From NCBI RefSeq assembly GCF_958979055.1, contig NC_084889.1:9665761-9729760 (forward strand): a stretch of 64,000 bases of DNA, written 5' to 3'. Below, one piece after another: positions 1 to 9,501 of this stretch; the first letter of the stretch is position 1, and each line of letters starts with the position of its first letter. A model generated the notes under the pieces. That model did no database searches. It worked only from the letters and a program-made list of their open reading frames with translations, and was not told the origin of the DNA. The position numbers were made by a program, and so were the translations under genes. Origin of the DNA: Alnus glutinosa (lineage: Eukaryota; Streptophyta; Magnoliopsida; Fagales; Betulaceae).

Positions 1-470
1 TTCTTCCTCTTTCTAGAAAGAGCAGCAGACACTCCAACATTCTCAGCTTTGAGGGAGTCGGACACGCCAAAACAACATTCTTCCCCAAAGACTACAACCC
101 CAATGGCACCTTCCGCTGAGCCTCGAGCGCACCCTAGAAGAGGATCAAAAAAATTGCCCCATAGGTTCCCATCAAACGCTTGTTCAATACCCATCAGACC
201 AGGGCCAGCAAACTTAGCCGAAAAAGACACCAGACCAGCGCTCTTCCCCAAATTCTGAACCACTTACACGTACGACAGCACACCCCCCACCCACCGCTGA
301 CCATGTCCTCGACCCAAGCTTCTTCTCTACCGGAGTAGATTCGACTGTAACCGCAGTACCTCTTGTGGGTTCAAGAAAATCCACCATCTTGGTCAACTCC
401 CCTGCAACACGACTCCAACCCCGCCCTTCATGCCCCTTGGGGAGAAGGATTAACCCTTTTCGGCCACCCT
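1..470. other. No gene recognised
   Basis: Short open frames on both strands show no family motif and no splice structure. The stretch is moderately GC-rich and proline/serine-coding in several frames, like degraded repeat DNA. It lies directly downstream, in the minus-strand sense, of the gypsy gag remnant, so it may be the decayed rest of that element. Confidence 0.3.
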
Positions 471-700
471 CTAATTGAATTTATACAACCAACCCGAGGG
501 ATCATACCCATCAAACTTAGGAAATTCAATATGTACTGCCCTTGTGTATATGTTGTCATGTTCTTCTCCATTATGTTCTTTTCTTGCATTTCTTTCCCCC
601 GTGAATTCTGTCCTTTGTGCACCAAAGGATATCTCTTTTTCAACATTTTGGATAACATCCCCCCCCCCCCCCCCCCCCTCCAATGACTCAGAAACTGCAA
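471..700 (-). pseudogene. Ty3/gypsy gag fragment
   Basis: On the minus strand a short frame reads VHIEFPKFDGYDPSGWLYKF. This is the start of the plant Ty3/gypsy gag capsid region, whose family pattern is aromatic-P-x-FDG-x-(D/N)P-x-GWL. The frame stops shortly after the tryptophan motif, and upstream it runs into a homopolymer C/G tract (660-678) that breaks the frame. A primer-binding-site-like sequence lies about 200 bases upstream at 898-909, in the order expected for a 5' LTR, PBS and gag. What remains is a decayed fragment with no protease or polymerase in the window. Confidence 0.6.
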
Positions 701-897
701 ATCGGTTGATTGAGTTTTTGATTAATTGTTACCCACTTGCTGCTAACCCATTTAACTGCTCCATGATAGCATCAAATCTTCAATCATGTTGCTATGTTGT
801 TTTTTCGCTACTACTCTTGTTGCTTCCTCAATGCAAAAACATTTTCTGCAAGTTAATTGAATCTGGTTTCGTCTGCCCTTGCTACTCTAGGATTGTT

Positions 898-909
898 GCT
901 CTAATACCA
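898..909 (-). promoter_or_regulatory. Retrotransposon primer-binding site
   Basis: The minus strand reads TGGTATTAGAGC, one base from the plant initiator-Met tRNA primer site TGGTATCAGAGC used by many LTR retrotransposons. It lies between the gag remnant (471-700) and a possible LTR that starts around 914. Confidence 0.5.
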
Positions 910-913
910 CTTT

Positions 914-1362
914 TGTAACATTTCTCTATTTTTCTTTCTATATCTAGGAGTTGATTTTCTCTATGTAAATGTATTTGGATGGAATGTTGAAAGAATGGAA
1001 ACGAACAGGTTGAATTGATGAATAAAACTGTGATTGATCGGGCTATGTTGAGGATGGCCCAACCGCCATAGCAAACTGCAAATGACTCAAAGATTCAGAT
1101 TACAATCCAACTGAAAGACAAAACAATTTATACCCAAATTCAGCCAGAACTACTCTAACTAATCTAACCCATTCGATTACCCCAAATCCCAACTTAATAT
1201 GAGTCCAACTAAGCCCAACCCACTTAACTTCCTTCCACATAAGCACTCATGTGCTAATTGATAATCCCAAGCTACCACATGATCTCAGCCGTTAACCAAC
1301 TGACACGTAGCCCTAATCCTGCGTGTTCTTGAATCTTCTTGCTTCTCTCTCGTCTCCCCACA
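914..1362 (-). repeat. Probable LTR of the gypsy remnant
   Basis: Next to the primer-binding site, the minus-strand sequence should be the 5' LTR. Reading forward, it begins TGTAAC near 914, and a matching CA end is possible near 1360. No second LTR copy is visible, so the far boundary is a guess from the TG...CA rule. The interior is AT-rich and non-coding. Confidence 0.3.
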
Positions 1363-2459
1363 TTTACAACTCATTCCATGCTTCCCCATATTGACTTTCC
1401 CTCTTTCCTGTAAACGCCATCACGCCACCTGCCATTTGTCTTCCCAAGGCCATCTCTTGTCTCTGCAACGTCTCTCTTCTCCATAAGCACACTCCACCTA
1501 AAACATCTCTTTCTTCTTACCTTCAACGTCTCTTTCTTCTTTTGATTTTCTTCTGCCATTTCCTGTTTTTCTGAAACAAACTTCCTTTTCCATGAAACAT
1601 ATTCTCCCCTTTCTTTTGATTTTCTACAACTTTTTTGACTAAAAAAAAAATAAATGCCTAAATAAGTCATTAACCAGTTCTCCCTCATTGATATCCAAGT
1701 GTCTAAATTATCCATCATAAACCGTTTCATGATTTTGAGAGCATCTAACCGAAGCTATGTTTTTCATAAACAATTAGGAAGCAAATTTGGCCTGTAAAGA
1801 AAGCAACAATGGTATATATCTTGATCTTACTCACAAGTATAGCTGTCTTTGGTTAACGAGGGAAAAGTGGCACTTGTCTAAGCCAGGCACTTCCAATAAG
1901 TACATTTGCTTATAAAAAGCACTTCACAACATGAGAATAACCTCTTGGGTTTTCGCCAGGCACTTTTCTATAACCAAAGCTTACAGAATAAACCCCTGAT
2001 ATTTCACACCTCATGACTACATATCACAACAAACACTCAATCGAGCATTATTTACGACAAATGAATTTTCTTGCATTTGACTCTGCAACGTTGAAGGATT
2101 TAGACGCACACTTCAAATAAAAAATACCATTTGGTCAATTGGAGCATATACATCATCTAAATTAAAGAACATTTCTGTTCAACACCCATGACCCTTTGCA
2201 GAATTAGACTACAAATGGAAATGGAAATTTAACCATTCCTGCATTCTTTGACTTAAGTACCCATCAATTAACCATTCCAGCATTCTTTGACTAAAGTACC
2301 CATCAATTAACCAATTCAACGATACTATTCCCAACATAAGCCTAAAAGTTCAATAGCTCATTTCATACCCAAATACAAAAACAATCAACATTATACGCTA
2401 ATTCACATAGAATTGCAACAGGCAACAGACACAGAGACACGAGAATGTTGGTCAGGTAC
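1363..2459. other. Non-coding; likely NAC intron or 3' region
   Basis: This stretch lies 3' of the NAC exon. A NAC gene should continue with an exon ending the NAC domain (usually a FVLCRVF-like string) and a variable C-terminus. I looked for that string on the minus strand and did not find it. A near-exact direct repeat of about 45 bases around ACCATTCCAGCATTCTTTGA occurs at about 2233-2320. The 119-codon minus-strand open frame at 1371-1730 has no recognisable motif. Confidence 0.3.
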
Positions 2460-2936
2460 CTTAAGATGATCAAGCAGGGCATACTCATACATGACCCAGT
2501 CGGTCCTCACCGCGCTCTTTGGCGAATTCCCCAGATAAAATCCGAAGCTCGTCCTGGTCCCCACCACCGCCTTTCCTCCGGAACCCACCACGTCCCTCAC
2601 CGTTCCTCTTCTCCAGTACCCACTCATCGTCCTCCTCTTCCCCCCCTTCCTCTCCTTCGCAACCCTAACCGTGTAACAGTACCAGTGCCTCTTCCTTCCT
2701 CCGGAACCATACGAAAAGCACGCCGTGTCCGGTAACTCGAACGGGTCGTAGTTATAGAGCTCCAGTTCTCTGATCAAGTCGTAGCCGTTGACACTGTCAT
2801 CGGTGTGTGGTTTACTGTTAGCGTTACTGTTCTTGTTGGTCAGGTAGTGGCAGAGAAGCTGTTGGTGGGAGGGGTAGAATTGCCAACCAGGTGGGAGGGA
2901 AAACGACGTCGCTCTGGGGTCCTGAGGGTCTCCCAT
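2460..2936 (-). CDS. NAC-domain transcription factor, first exon
   Basis: NAC proteins are plant-specific nuclear transcription factors that bind DNA as dimers. The translation has the NAC subdomains in order. A is LPPGWQFYPSHQQLLCHYL (residues about 14-32), B is NGYDLIRELELYNYDPFELP (about 50-69), C is RKRHWYCYTVRVAKERKGG followed by MSGYWRRGT, and D is VVGTRTSFGFYLG followed by TDWVMYEYAL. The exon ends in phase 0 at AAG|GTACCT after LLDHLK, a good donor; the frame would otherwise run 18 more codons to a stop at 2403. The remaining NAC exon and the C-terminal activation region are not identified at 1-2402. The usual first NAC intron, after about 60 codons, is absent here. The ATG at 2934-2936 is the first in frame and is a plausible start. 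Either the last exon is beyond the window or the gene is truncated. The subfamily is not assigned. Confidence 0.8.
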
Positions 2937-3060
2937 GAAAGGATGGGAGGGAGGTTCATAGGGTTCGATTGGGGAGCAGAATCAGAAAGAGCGGGGTGAT
3001 GAGGTTTTTGTAGAGGGCACAAGGAAGCGTGCCCCTGAAGCTACCTCAACGAGAGAGTGT

Positions 3061-3464
3061 GTTTGTGTGATATTAGCTTGGTACTAAAGTGCACGTCCTC
3101 CTTATTTCCACGCCGTTAATGTGTGCGCTATGATGGACGCGCACGATATCGAGGCTACGTGGCAACATGTAAAAGGTTGACTGACGTCTAAGAGGAAGAG
3201 AAAGAGGAATAAGTCAAGTTTTCATTGGCTGTGTGATGGTAAAAGGTTGACTGGGAGAAACTATTTGTATCCCCGCCACATTGTAAAATCATAGTACCAC
3301 AATTTTAGCCGTTAGATTTGATAATATTGATGTGAGGATGATAACGATATTAGCACAACAGTTTTTTCTTAAAAAATAAATTTATTCAATCCACTCTAAT
3401 GAATTAACATGTATCTAAAATACATACAATTCTTATCTACATTTTTAATATAGTAATTCGAAAA
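3061..3464. other. NAC upstream region, no gene
   Basis: This is 5' flank of the NAC exon. A TGACGT-type motif lies near 3181-3187 (CTGACGTCT), and an imperfect repeat built on AAAAGGTTGACTG occurs at about 3170-3182 and 3241-3253. The repeat contains TTGACT, a possible W-box. No clear TATA box was found. Confidence 0.25.
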
Positions 3465-3650
3465 ATGATTGTTGTACAACTCTTGACGTAATTTTTGTAC
3501 AACTTTAATATTTTTTTTTTTCAAACTAACCATTGGATCTGTTTTCTAACATGTGGGTCCTACATATTCAGTGGTTGATTTTTTATTTTTATTTTTTTAA
3601 AAAAAGTTGTTAGAGTTGTACAATAATTGTATAAAAATTGTAAACGTAGA
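3465..3650. mobile_element. Short palindromic MITE
   Basis: The left end reads GATTGTTGTACAACTCTTGAC. The right end, reverse-complemented, reads ATTATTGTACAACTCTAAC, giving terminal inverted repeats around an AT-rich centre of under 200 bp with no coding capacity. Similar sequences with ACAATTCTAACAATTTT arms occur at about 51300-51440 and 55625-55765. Confidence 0.45.
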
Positions 3651-3715
3651 GATATAATTCCTTGCCAACTAAAAACACAACTTTTCACCAATTAACCTAC
3701 GTGGCAAGAAATCAT

Positions 3716-4504
3716 GAGCTTGTTTGGCAAAGCTTTTGCCACTATTTGTATTTGCCTTTTTTGCCCATCAAGCTACAGTAATCAAGGACGTTAAAGTCAA
3801 AAAGGCCCTGCAATCCCTCTTATTTTTATAATTTTTTAACATCGTCCATTTCAAACCTACGTTTATTGTAGAAGAAACCAGAGGCGTGTGGCCAATACGC
3901 AGCCGAGATCGTAGATCGGTGGAAGAAAACCAGGGTCTGGCTCGGGACGTTAGACTCGGCGGAGAACGCAAAACTACCCTACGACGCTGCAACGTTGTGG
4001 CTGCGGGGGCCACGGCGAAGATCAATTTTCCGGTGACCGCTGCTCAAATGGCCGAGTTTTGGGTCTGAGACGAGGGGAGAGTTTCGGTTCAGCGACATGC
4101 GGCGAGGCCAACGACAAGTAGTATGAGTAGCACGGTGGAGTCCTTCGTTGGGCCATGAGTGGCGATGGTGGGCCCCCCAGGCCGGGGGTGGAGGTAGTGG
4201 CCCCCCCTGTGGTGGGCACTAGTACCGCCCGTGCACCCGGCCTTACCCGATGAATGCCACAGCGACTGCGACTCCTCGTCTTCGGTCGTCGACGACAACA
4301 ATGAAAGAAACTCCTAGGAGGGAAAGGCACTTCGTCTTCCATCTCAACGAATGCGTTTCAGATGGATGGGTTTAAAAAAATATTAAAATAAGAGAGTTAC
4401 AGACTTTGCAGTGTCTTTTTTGACTTTAGTGTCCTTGTTTACTGTAGGTTGATGGGCAAAAAAGGCAAATATGAATAGTGGAAAAAGCTTTGCCAAATAG
4501 GCTC
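3716..4504. mobile_element. MULE-like element with long TIRs (Pack-MULE candidate)
   Basis: The first about 130 bases (GAGCTTGTTTGGCAAAGCTT...) and the reverse complement of the last about 130 (GAGCCTATTTGGCAAAGCTT...) match through TTTGCCTTTTTTGCCCATCAA and beyond. Long TIRs without a transposase fit a non-autonomous Mutator-like element. The interior (about 3880-4345) is much more GC-rich than its surroundings and has open frames on the minus strand starting at 4342, with a GTAAGG donor-like site. That suggests a captured host gene fragment. I could not match the captured sequence to a known gene, and I see no clean 9-bp target duplication, so the superfamily call is tentative. Confidence 0.55.
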
Positions 4505-4644
4505 CAAGTCTTTCAGCTTAGATAAAATATTTTTCGGTTTTCGCTATATTTTTCTCTGATATGTGTTAGTATGCAATAATTCTAGTTAATTATAAGTTAA
4601 TTAAGCACTACGAGTAACACTCTAAGCTAGTTAATTACTTTAGT

Positions 4645-6030
4645 TAATTTCAAGTGTACTAAAGTGACCCATCAAACTTTCACCATGTTCCAAAAATATT
4701 ATTTTTATTATATTCCAATAATACCCTTATTTTCTTAAAAACAAAAATAAAAAATTAATAAAAAAACTTTTTTTTTTTTTGAAAAAAAAAACCAAAGGGG
4801 TATATATATATATATATATTCGCATAAATGAAAAAATAGTCCCTATAATTAACCTAAATTACAAATAAATCCTTGCGGTATATATATATATATATATTCG
4901 CATAAATGAAAAAATATATAGTCCTTATAGTTAGTCTAAATTACAAATCAATCCCTGCGGTATAAAAAATAATTCAGAATTTCTTAGGGTATGCCAAAAT
5001 AACAATTCAATCCCTGTAATCAAATTCTGTCAAAACACTTGATAGATTCTTTTAGTGTCCACGTCAGCATCAGAAAATTATGACAAGCTTCACTTTTAAT
5101 AAAAAAATATTAAAATATTAAAATTATGGATAAATGCAAAATCTCTCCATGTCGTATTAAAGTGAATTTAGAGGTCCATCAGGTATGGCAAAATAACAAT
5201 TTAGCCCATATAATTAAATTTCGTTAAAACAATTGATAGATTTCGTTAAATGACACGTCAGTGCTAATAAAATGACGACACATGTCACTCTTAATAAAAA
5301 AAATATAAATATTAAAACTATACATTTATAAAAAATAATAAAAATAAAAAAATATATTTAAAAAAATAATAAAAAGAAAAAAGAAAAAAATGATAGGGGT
5401 GGCTACTTGGCAGCCATCCCTTTGGGGGTGGCTTGAGGTGGCAGGGGGTGGTCTTCGGGCCACCCACCCCTTGATCTAGGTTGAAGTGGCTTTTGGGCCA
5501 ACCTCAGCTCATGGGGTGGCTGCGCGCCACCCCCAGCCAAATCAAGGGGTGGCCTGAGAACCACCCCAGAGGTGGCTGGAAGTGACGGTGAGCTCCCTAA
5601 ACTCCCCCTGCCACCTCTAGGGGTGGCTGCCCAATAAGCAGCCACCCTTATCCTTTTTTTCTTTCTTTTTTTAGTTTTATAAATGTATATGTTTTTTTTT
5701 AATATATTTATAGTTTTTTTAGTAAGAATGACACATGTCATAATTTTATTGGTGTTGACGTTGATACTAACATAATCTGTCAGATATTTTGAATTATTTT
5801 TTATTCTGTAAGGAGTGATTTGAAATTTAAGCCAAGCACGTGGACTGATTTTGCATTTATCATCTTTTTTTTTTTTGTTTAAAAAAATAGATTAGTTTAT
5901 TTTTTTAATTTATTATTTTATTTTTTAAGAGAATAAGGGTATTATAGAAATAAAATAAAATAAAAATAGCATTTTTGAAACACAGTGATAGTTTGATGGA
6001 TTACTTTAGCACACTTGAAAATTCATAAGG
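4645..6030. mobile_element. Foldback element rich in GGGGTGGC
   Basis: The left arm (about 4645-4790: TTTCAAGTGTACTAAAGTGA..., then CCATCAAACTTTCACC) matches the reverse complement of the right arm (about 5880-6030: TTTCAAGTGTGCTAAAGTAA...). Inner arms around 5270-5395 and 5645-5760 also pair (GACACATGTCA..., with TATACATTTATAAA). The centre (5396-5652) is GC-rich and built from GGGGTGGC and its complement, itself an imperfect palindrome. A stretch of about 85 bp beginning TATATATTCGCATAAATGAA is repeated in tandem at about 4800-4965. No transposase is encoded. Related GGGGTGG-rich pieces lie near 40770-40970, 51130-51215 and 55470-55550. Confidence 0.55.
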
Positions 6031-7163
6031 CTATTTTAAAATTGGTTATTAGTTGAGGGGGCTTTTTTTATATTTTTTCCTTATCTTATCCTAAATAATA
6101 CTCTATCCTTGCCTATATATCTTATGCTCTGGTATTGATCGTTGCCTAAGGTTTTTCTAACTAAGTGATTGAGTCTGCATAGCCAAAATTGCTCTGAGAT
6201 TACCTGTGGTGACCGAAGAATTATTTAACTTGTAAATAACCCAAGTGTTATGATAACCTCCCATGGCATTAAAACCTGTGATATATATATGATCGCGTAG
6301 GATAATATTTTGATTTGGCTAAAATACGAGGCAACCAGGACATGCGTCATCATTTTAAGGGGGTGATGTAGATTGCCGTAAAATAAAAATAAAAAAATGA
6401 ATGTAACCTGTACGAAAGTACCAAGTGAGTATTTCGATTAACGACAAATATCACTTGTGATAGTTTTTAAAACCGAGGCGGCCATTTGATTCTAACTCTT
6501 ATCACATGTACCAATAAGATATTTAACCCTAAAAATTATCATCAAGTCTACCATTAGTAGAACTATAGACCGAATAAATTGGCTATGCCATAAAAATAAT
6601 ACAATCCAAGTCTAGAATGTCACGGATACATGATAAGTTTACAAAATAATAAAGCCATAAATATTTAAGATAATCCTCAAGGAAGGTGGAAAGCTAGTAC
6701 ACAACAGCCAAAGGCATTATGCCATCCTCCCTGCCACGGTCCTCTATATAGGCTACTAACTCAAGGTTTGGCCCAAAGGTCAACTTAACCAAATCATCCA
6801 TTGTCAACCTCATGAAGGGGTCCGGTTTCACCATAGTTTATGCAAGAGTCAACTGTAAAATAGGGTTTTTTTTTACAGGTGAAAAACTAAAATGTAAGTC
6901 TAGGACTTAGTGAGTAGTCATGCGTGAAACATGTCAGTATGCAGTGAAATCAATGTTTAAGAAAACATATGTGAATCGCACACACTATCACCAACATGAT
7001 TTCCAACAAGTAAATAAGGTAGAAAATCATACCGATCTATTATAATAATAACACATAATATTACATGTGTTACATAGTCCTAATCATCTTCCATATGGCC
7101 TATCCGTACCCATAACCCTCTTACGGTGAGGCTTGCGCATCCCTTGGGACATATCTAATACCC

Positions 7164-7166
<3 letters not shown>
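6031..7166. other. Intergenic, repeat-like, no gene
   Basis: AT-rich DNA without open frames of note. The part at about 6590-7140 reads, on the minus strand, like the non-coding interior of a long LTR, but no ends or primer site could be fixed. Confidence 0.25.

Positions 7167-7258
<92 letters not shown>
7167..7258. repeat. (AT)n microsatellite
   Basis: An uninterrupted AT dinucleotide run of 92 bases. Confidence 0.95.
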
Positions 7259-7260
<2 letters not shown>

Positions 7261-7608
7261 TAATGATAATTTACATAATTGAGACCCTTGGTTTTAATCA
7301 CGAAGAAAAGATATGTAACAAAATTATCACAACACCAAAGTTAACGATTAAAAATATTTACAAAACAAATGTTTTAAAATAAGTTGAGGTTTTTTCGAGC
7401 GATCAACGAAAACTTTCATCGATCATCATTCGATGTCCAACCTCGAATGATCGAAGAATTCTGGTAGCATCTAATTTTTAGCCACTTCAACTCTTTTGAG
7501 CATGCATGAGACTATAAAAGCCCCCTTACAACCAAAAACACTATTTGCGTCATTCTTTCACAACAAAACTTTGGAGAGAGAGAGAGAGAGAGAAGGTGAC
7601 TCTTGTGA

Positions 7609-7744
7609 GACTTCATATTCAAAAGAAGTAACCTCTAAGCCTGATTTTGTTCTTGTAATAATATTAACCTTTTATAGACTTCATATTCAAAAGAAGTAAC
7701 CTCTAAGCCTGATTTTGTTCTTGTAATAATATTAACCTTTTATA
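7609..7744 (+). repeat. 68-bp tandem duplication
   Basis: Two perfect head-to-tail copies, 7609-7676 and 7677-7744, each starting GACTTCATATTCAAAAGAAG and ending AACCTTTTATA. The identity of the copies implies a recent duplication. A GA microsatellite (about 7573-7593) lies just upstream. Confidence 0.9.
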
Positions 7745-9114
7745 TTATTACTAAGCTATAGTTTTCATGATTTAGCATATCATGCGGATTTAAAAACATA
7801 TAGGGTAATTGATTCCAAGGCGCGTCACCCCATTTCCATCCGGACGAGATGGAAACACAGGGGAACGTTGAACCCTCAATAGAGAGTACACATGCAGCGG
7901 AAGACTTCACGCTATCTTCGTCAAAAAATTCCCAATCAAAAGTCCAAAATCCAAATTTGACACTTGAAATCCAACTTAACACACTCCTAACTCGATTGGG
8001 ACATACTTAATCCTGATTAAAGGTTGGGTTATTACATGTGTTGAATCATGCATGAGTATTACATGGGTATGGTTGGCTGAGTATTTAACCTATTATTATT
8101 GCATGCTTAACCTCTTATTAAAAGTTACGATGAGATTCATTGTTTGTCAACACAAAAAATGGTATAAAGTAAAAATGGGTTGGGTATGAAACCATATACC
8201 AAAATGACATCATTTTGGTATTAAACATCAAAATGAAGTTGTTTCACTAGATATATATATTAAGGGTATGCGGTTAGCGGTTATTAACTGTTAATAACCG
8301 CTAATCACGTACACAGTCCTACTATTTGATATGTTGATTTAGGAATGGCGCACCAACAAAAACATTCATCAACTCATAGATATATTTATAGAGTAAATTA
8401 TAGTTCCCCCCTCATATTTTGGGTCGATTGCTACTTAGTCCCTATATTTCAAATTGTAGCCAAATTGATCTCGAACTTCTACAAATAGTGAAATGTGATC
8501 TTGGCGTGAATAATTAAATTTCAAATGAAAAAATAAGGTGAAAAAAAAAAAAATAAAGAGAAAATTCATTTTATGGTTCAAATTTTGTTTTATTGCATTT
8601 AGCAGTGTACATAGTGCTACGTCATTTAAAATTTTAAATGACCTAACAACATATACGTCATTAAATCTATAAAATCTAATATACAACAACCTAATCTCTC
8701 CATCTTTTCTTGTTCCTATTTACTCTCTAAACCCTCATTACGATTTTCTTAACCCTAGTTTAGAACGAGGTGTTACACCTTTTGTAAAAAATAAAAAGCT
8801 CCTTCCTCTCAGTGATATGGCTAAGTAATTACTCACTCTACATATGGATTTGCAACATGACAACACTCATCCTCTCCTACAAAGAGTACGTACGTCCACA
8901 TGCAACCTCATTTGAAGCTCTCGTTGTTGTATTCTTGGTGGATCGGAATTGGTTGTTTGGAACTCTAAGGAATTTAAGGTTTGATTTGGCCGGCAAGGAA
9001 GAGGCTTGGTATGGTAGATAGTGGTTTTGTTAAAATGGTGGTGGTCATGGTGTTGGCTCAGTTAGGTAGCACGATTGTTATGGGAAGCAATCAGGTTAGG
9101 CTCTAATACAAATT
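7745..9114. other. Intergenic; 3' part probably retroelement interior
   Basis: No gene is supported. The sequence TAAGGGTATGCGGTTAGCGG with a nearby complement (8264-8310) resembles the ends of the hAT-like element at 27.8-29.3 kb. A stretch near 8395-8470 (AGTTCCCCCCTCATATTTTG, then CTTAGTCCCTATATTTC) is typical plant repeat DNA. The segment just below 9114 carries TTGTATTAGAGCC on the minus strand (about 9098-9112), a primer-site-like sequence next to the LTR at 9115-9484. Confidence 0.3.
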
Positions 9115-9484
9115 TGATGCGAGACAAACATTGATTACAACAATATAATGTGAAATTAGGCCTAAGAGAGGAGAGAAAATAGAGAAGGAACAAGCTAGAA
9201 AAAGAGAAGCCAGGAAAGAGATAGAAGAGATAAGAAGTTGGAGAGAGAAGAGGGGAGAAGGAAAGAGAAAATCACTTTCTCTTAATTTTATTCCATCAAA
9301 TATGTCTTTATAGAAGTATAAAGCATGCTTAAATAGACTCACACAACTAAAACATAGGGGGAACACACCCATTTATTGAATTCCCTTCACTCCTAAAAAT
9401 TAAATAAAGCATAACTTAAAACTAATAACCCAATTAACTAATAAAACTACTTGACCGAATCAAGTATTCTTTCCTTCCGCATCA
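9115..9484 (-). mobile_element. 370-bp LTR next to laccase 3' end
   Basis: The segment begins TGATGCG and ends CGCATCA, a perfect 7-bp inverted terminus of the TG...CA type. On its low-coordinate side the minus strand continues into TTGTATTAGAGCC, close to the initiator-Met tRNA primer site, so it looks like a 5' LTR of a minus-strand element whose interior is largely lost. It includes a purine-rich GAGA/GGAGAGAAG stretch (about 9155-9275). It ends 17 bp from the laccase stop codon, so the laccase 3' UTR and polyadenylation site probably lie in LTR sequence. No second LTR was found. Confidence 0.6.
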
Positions 9485-9501
9485 CTTCCTCATCCAACCC
9501 A

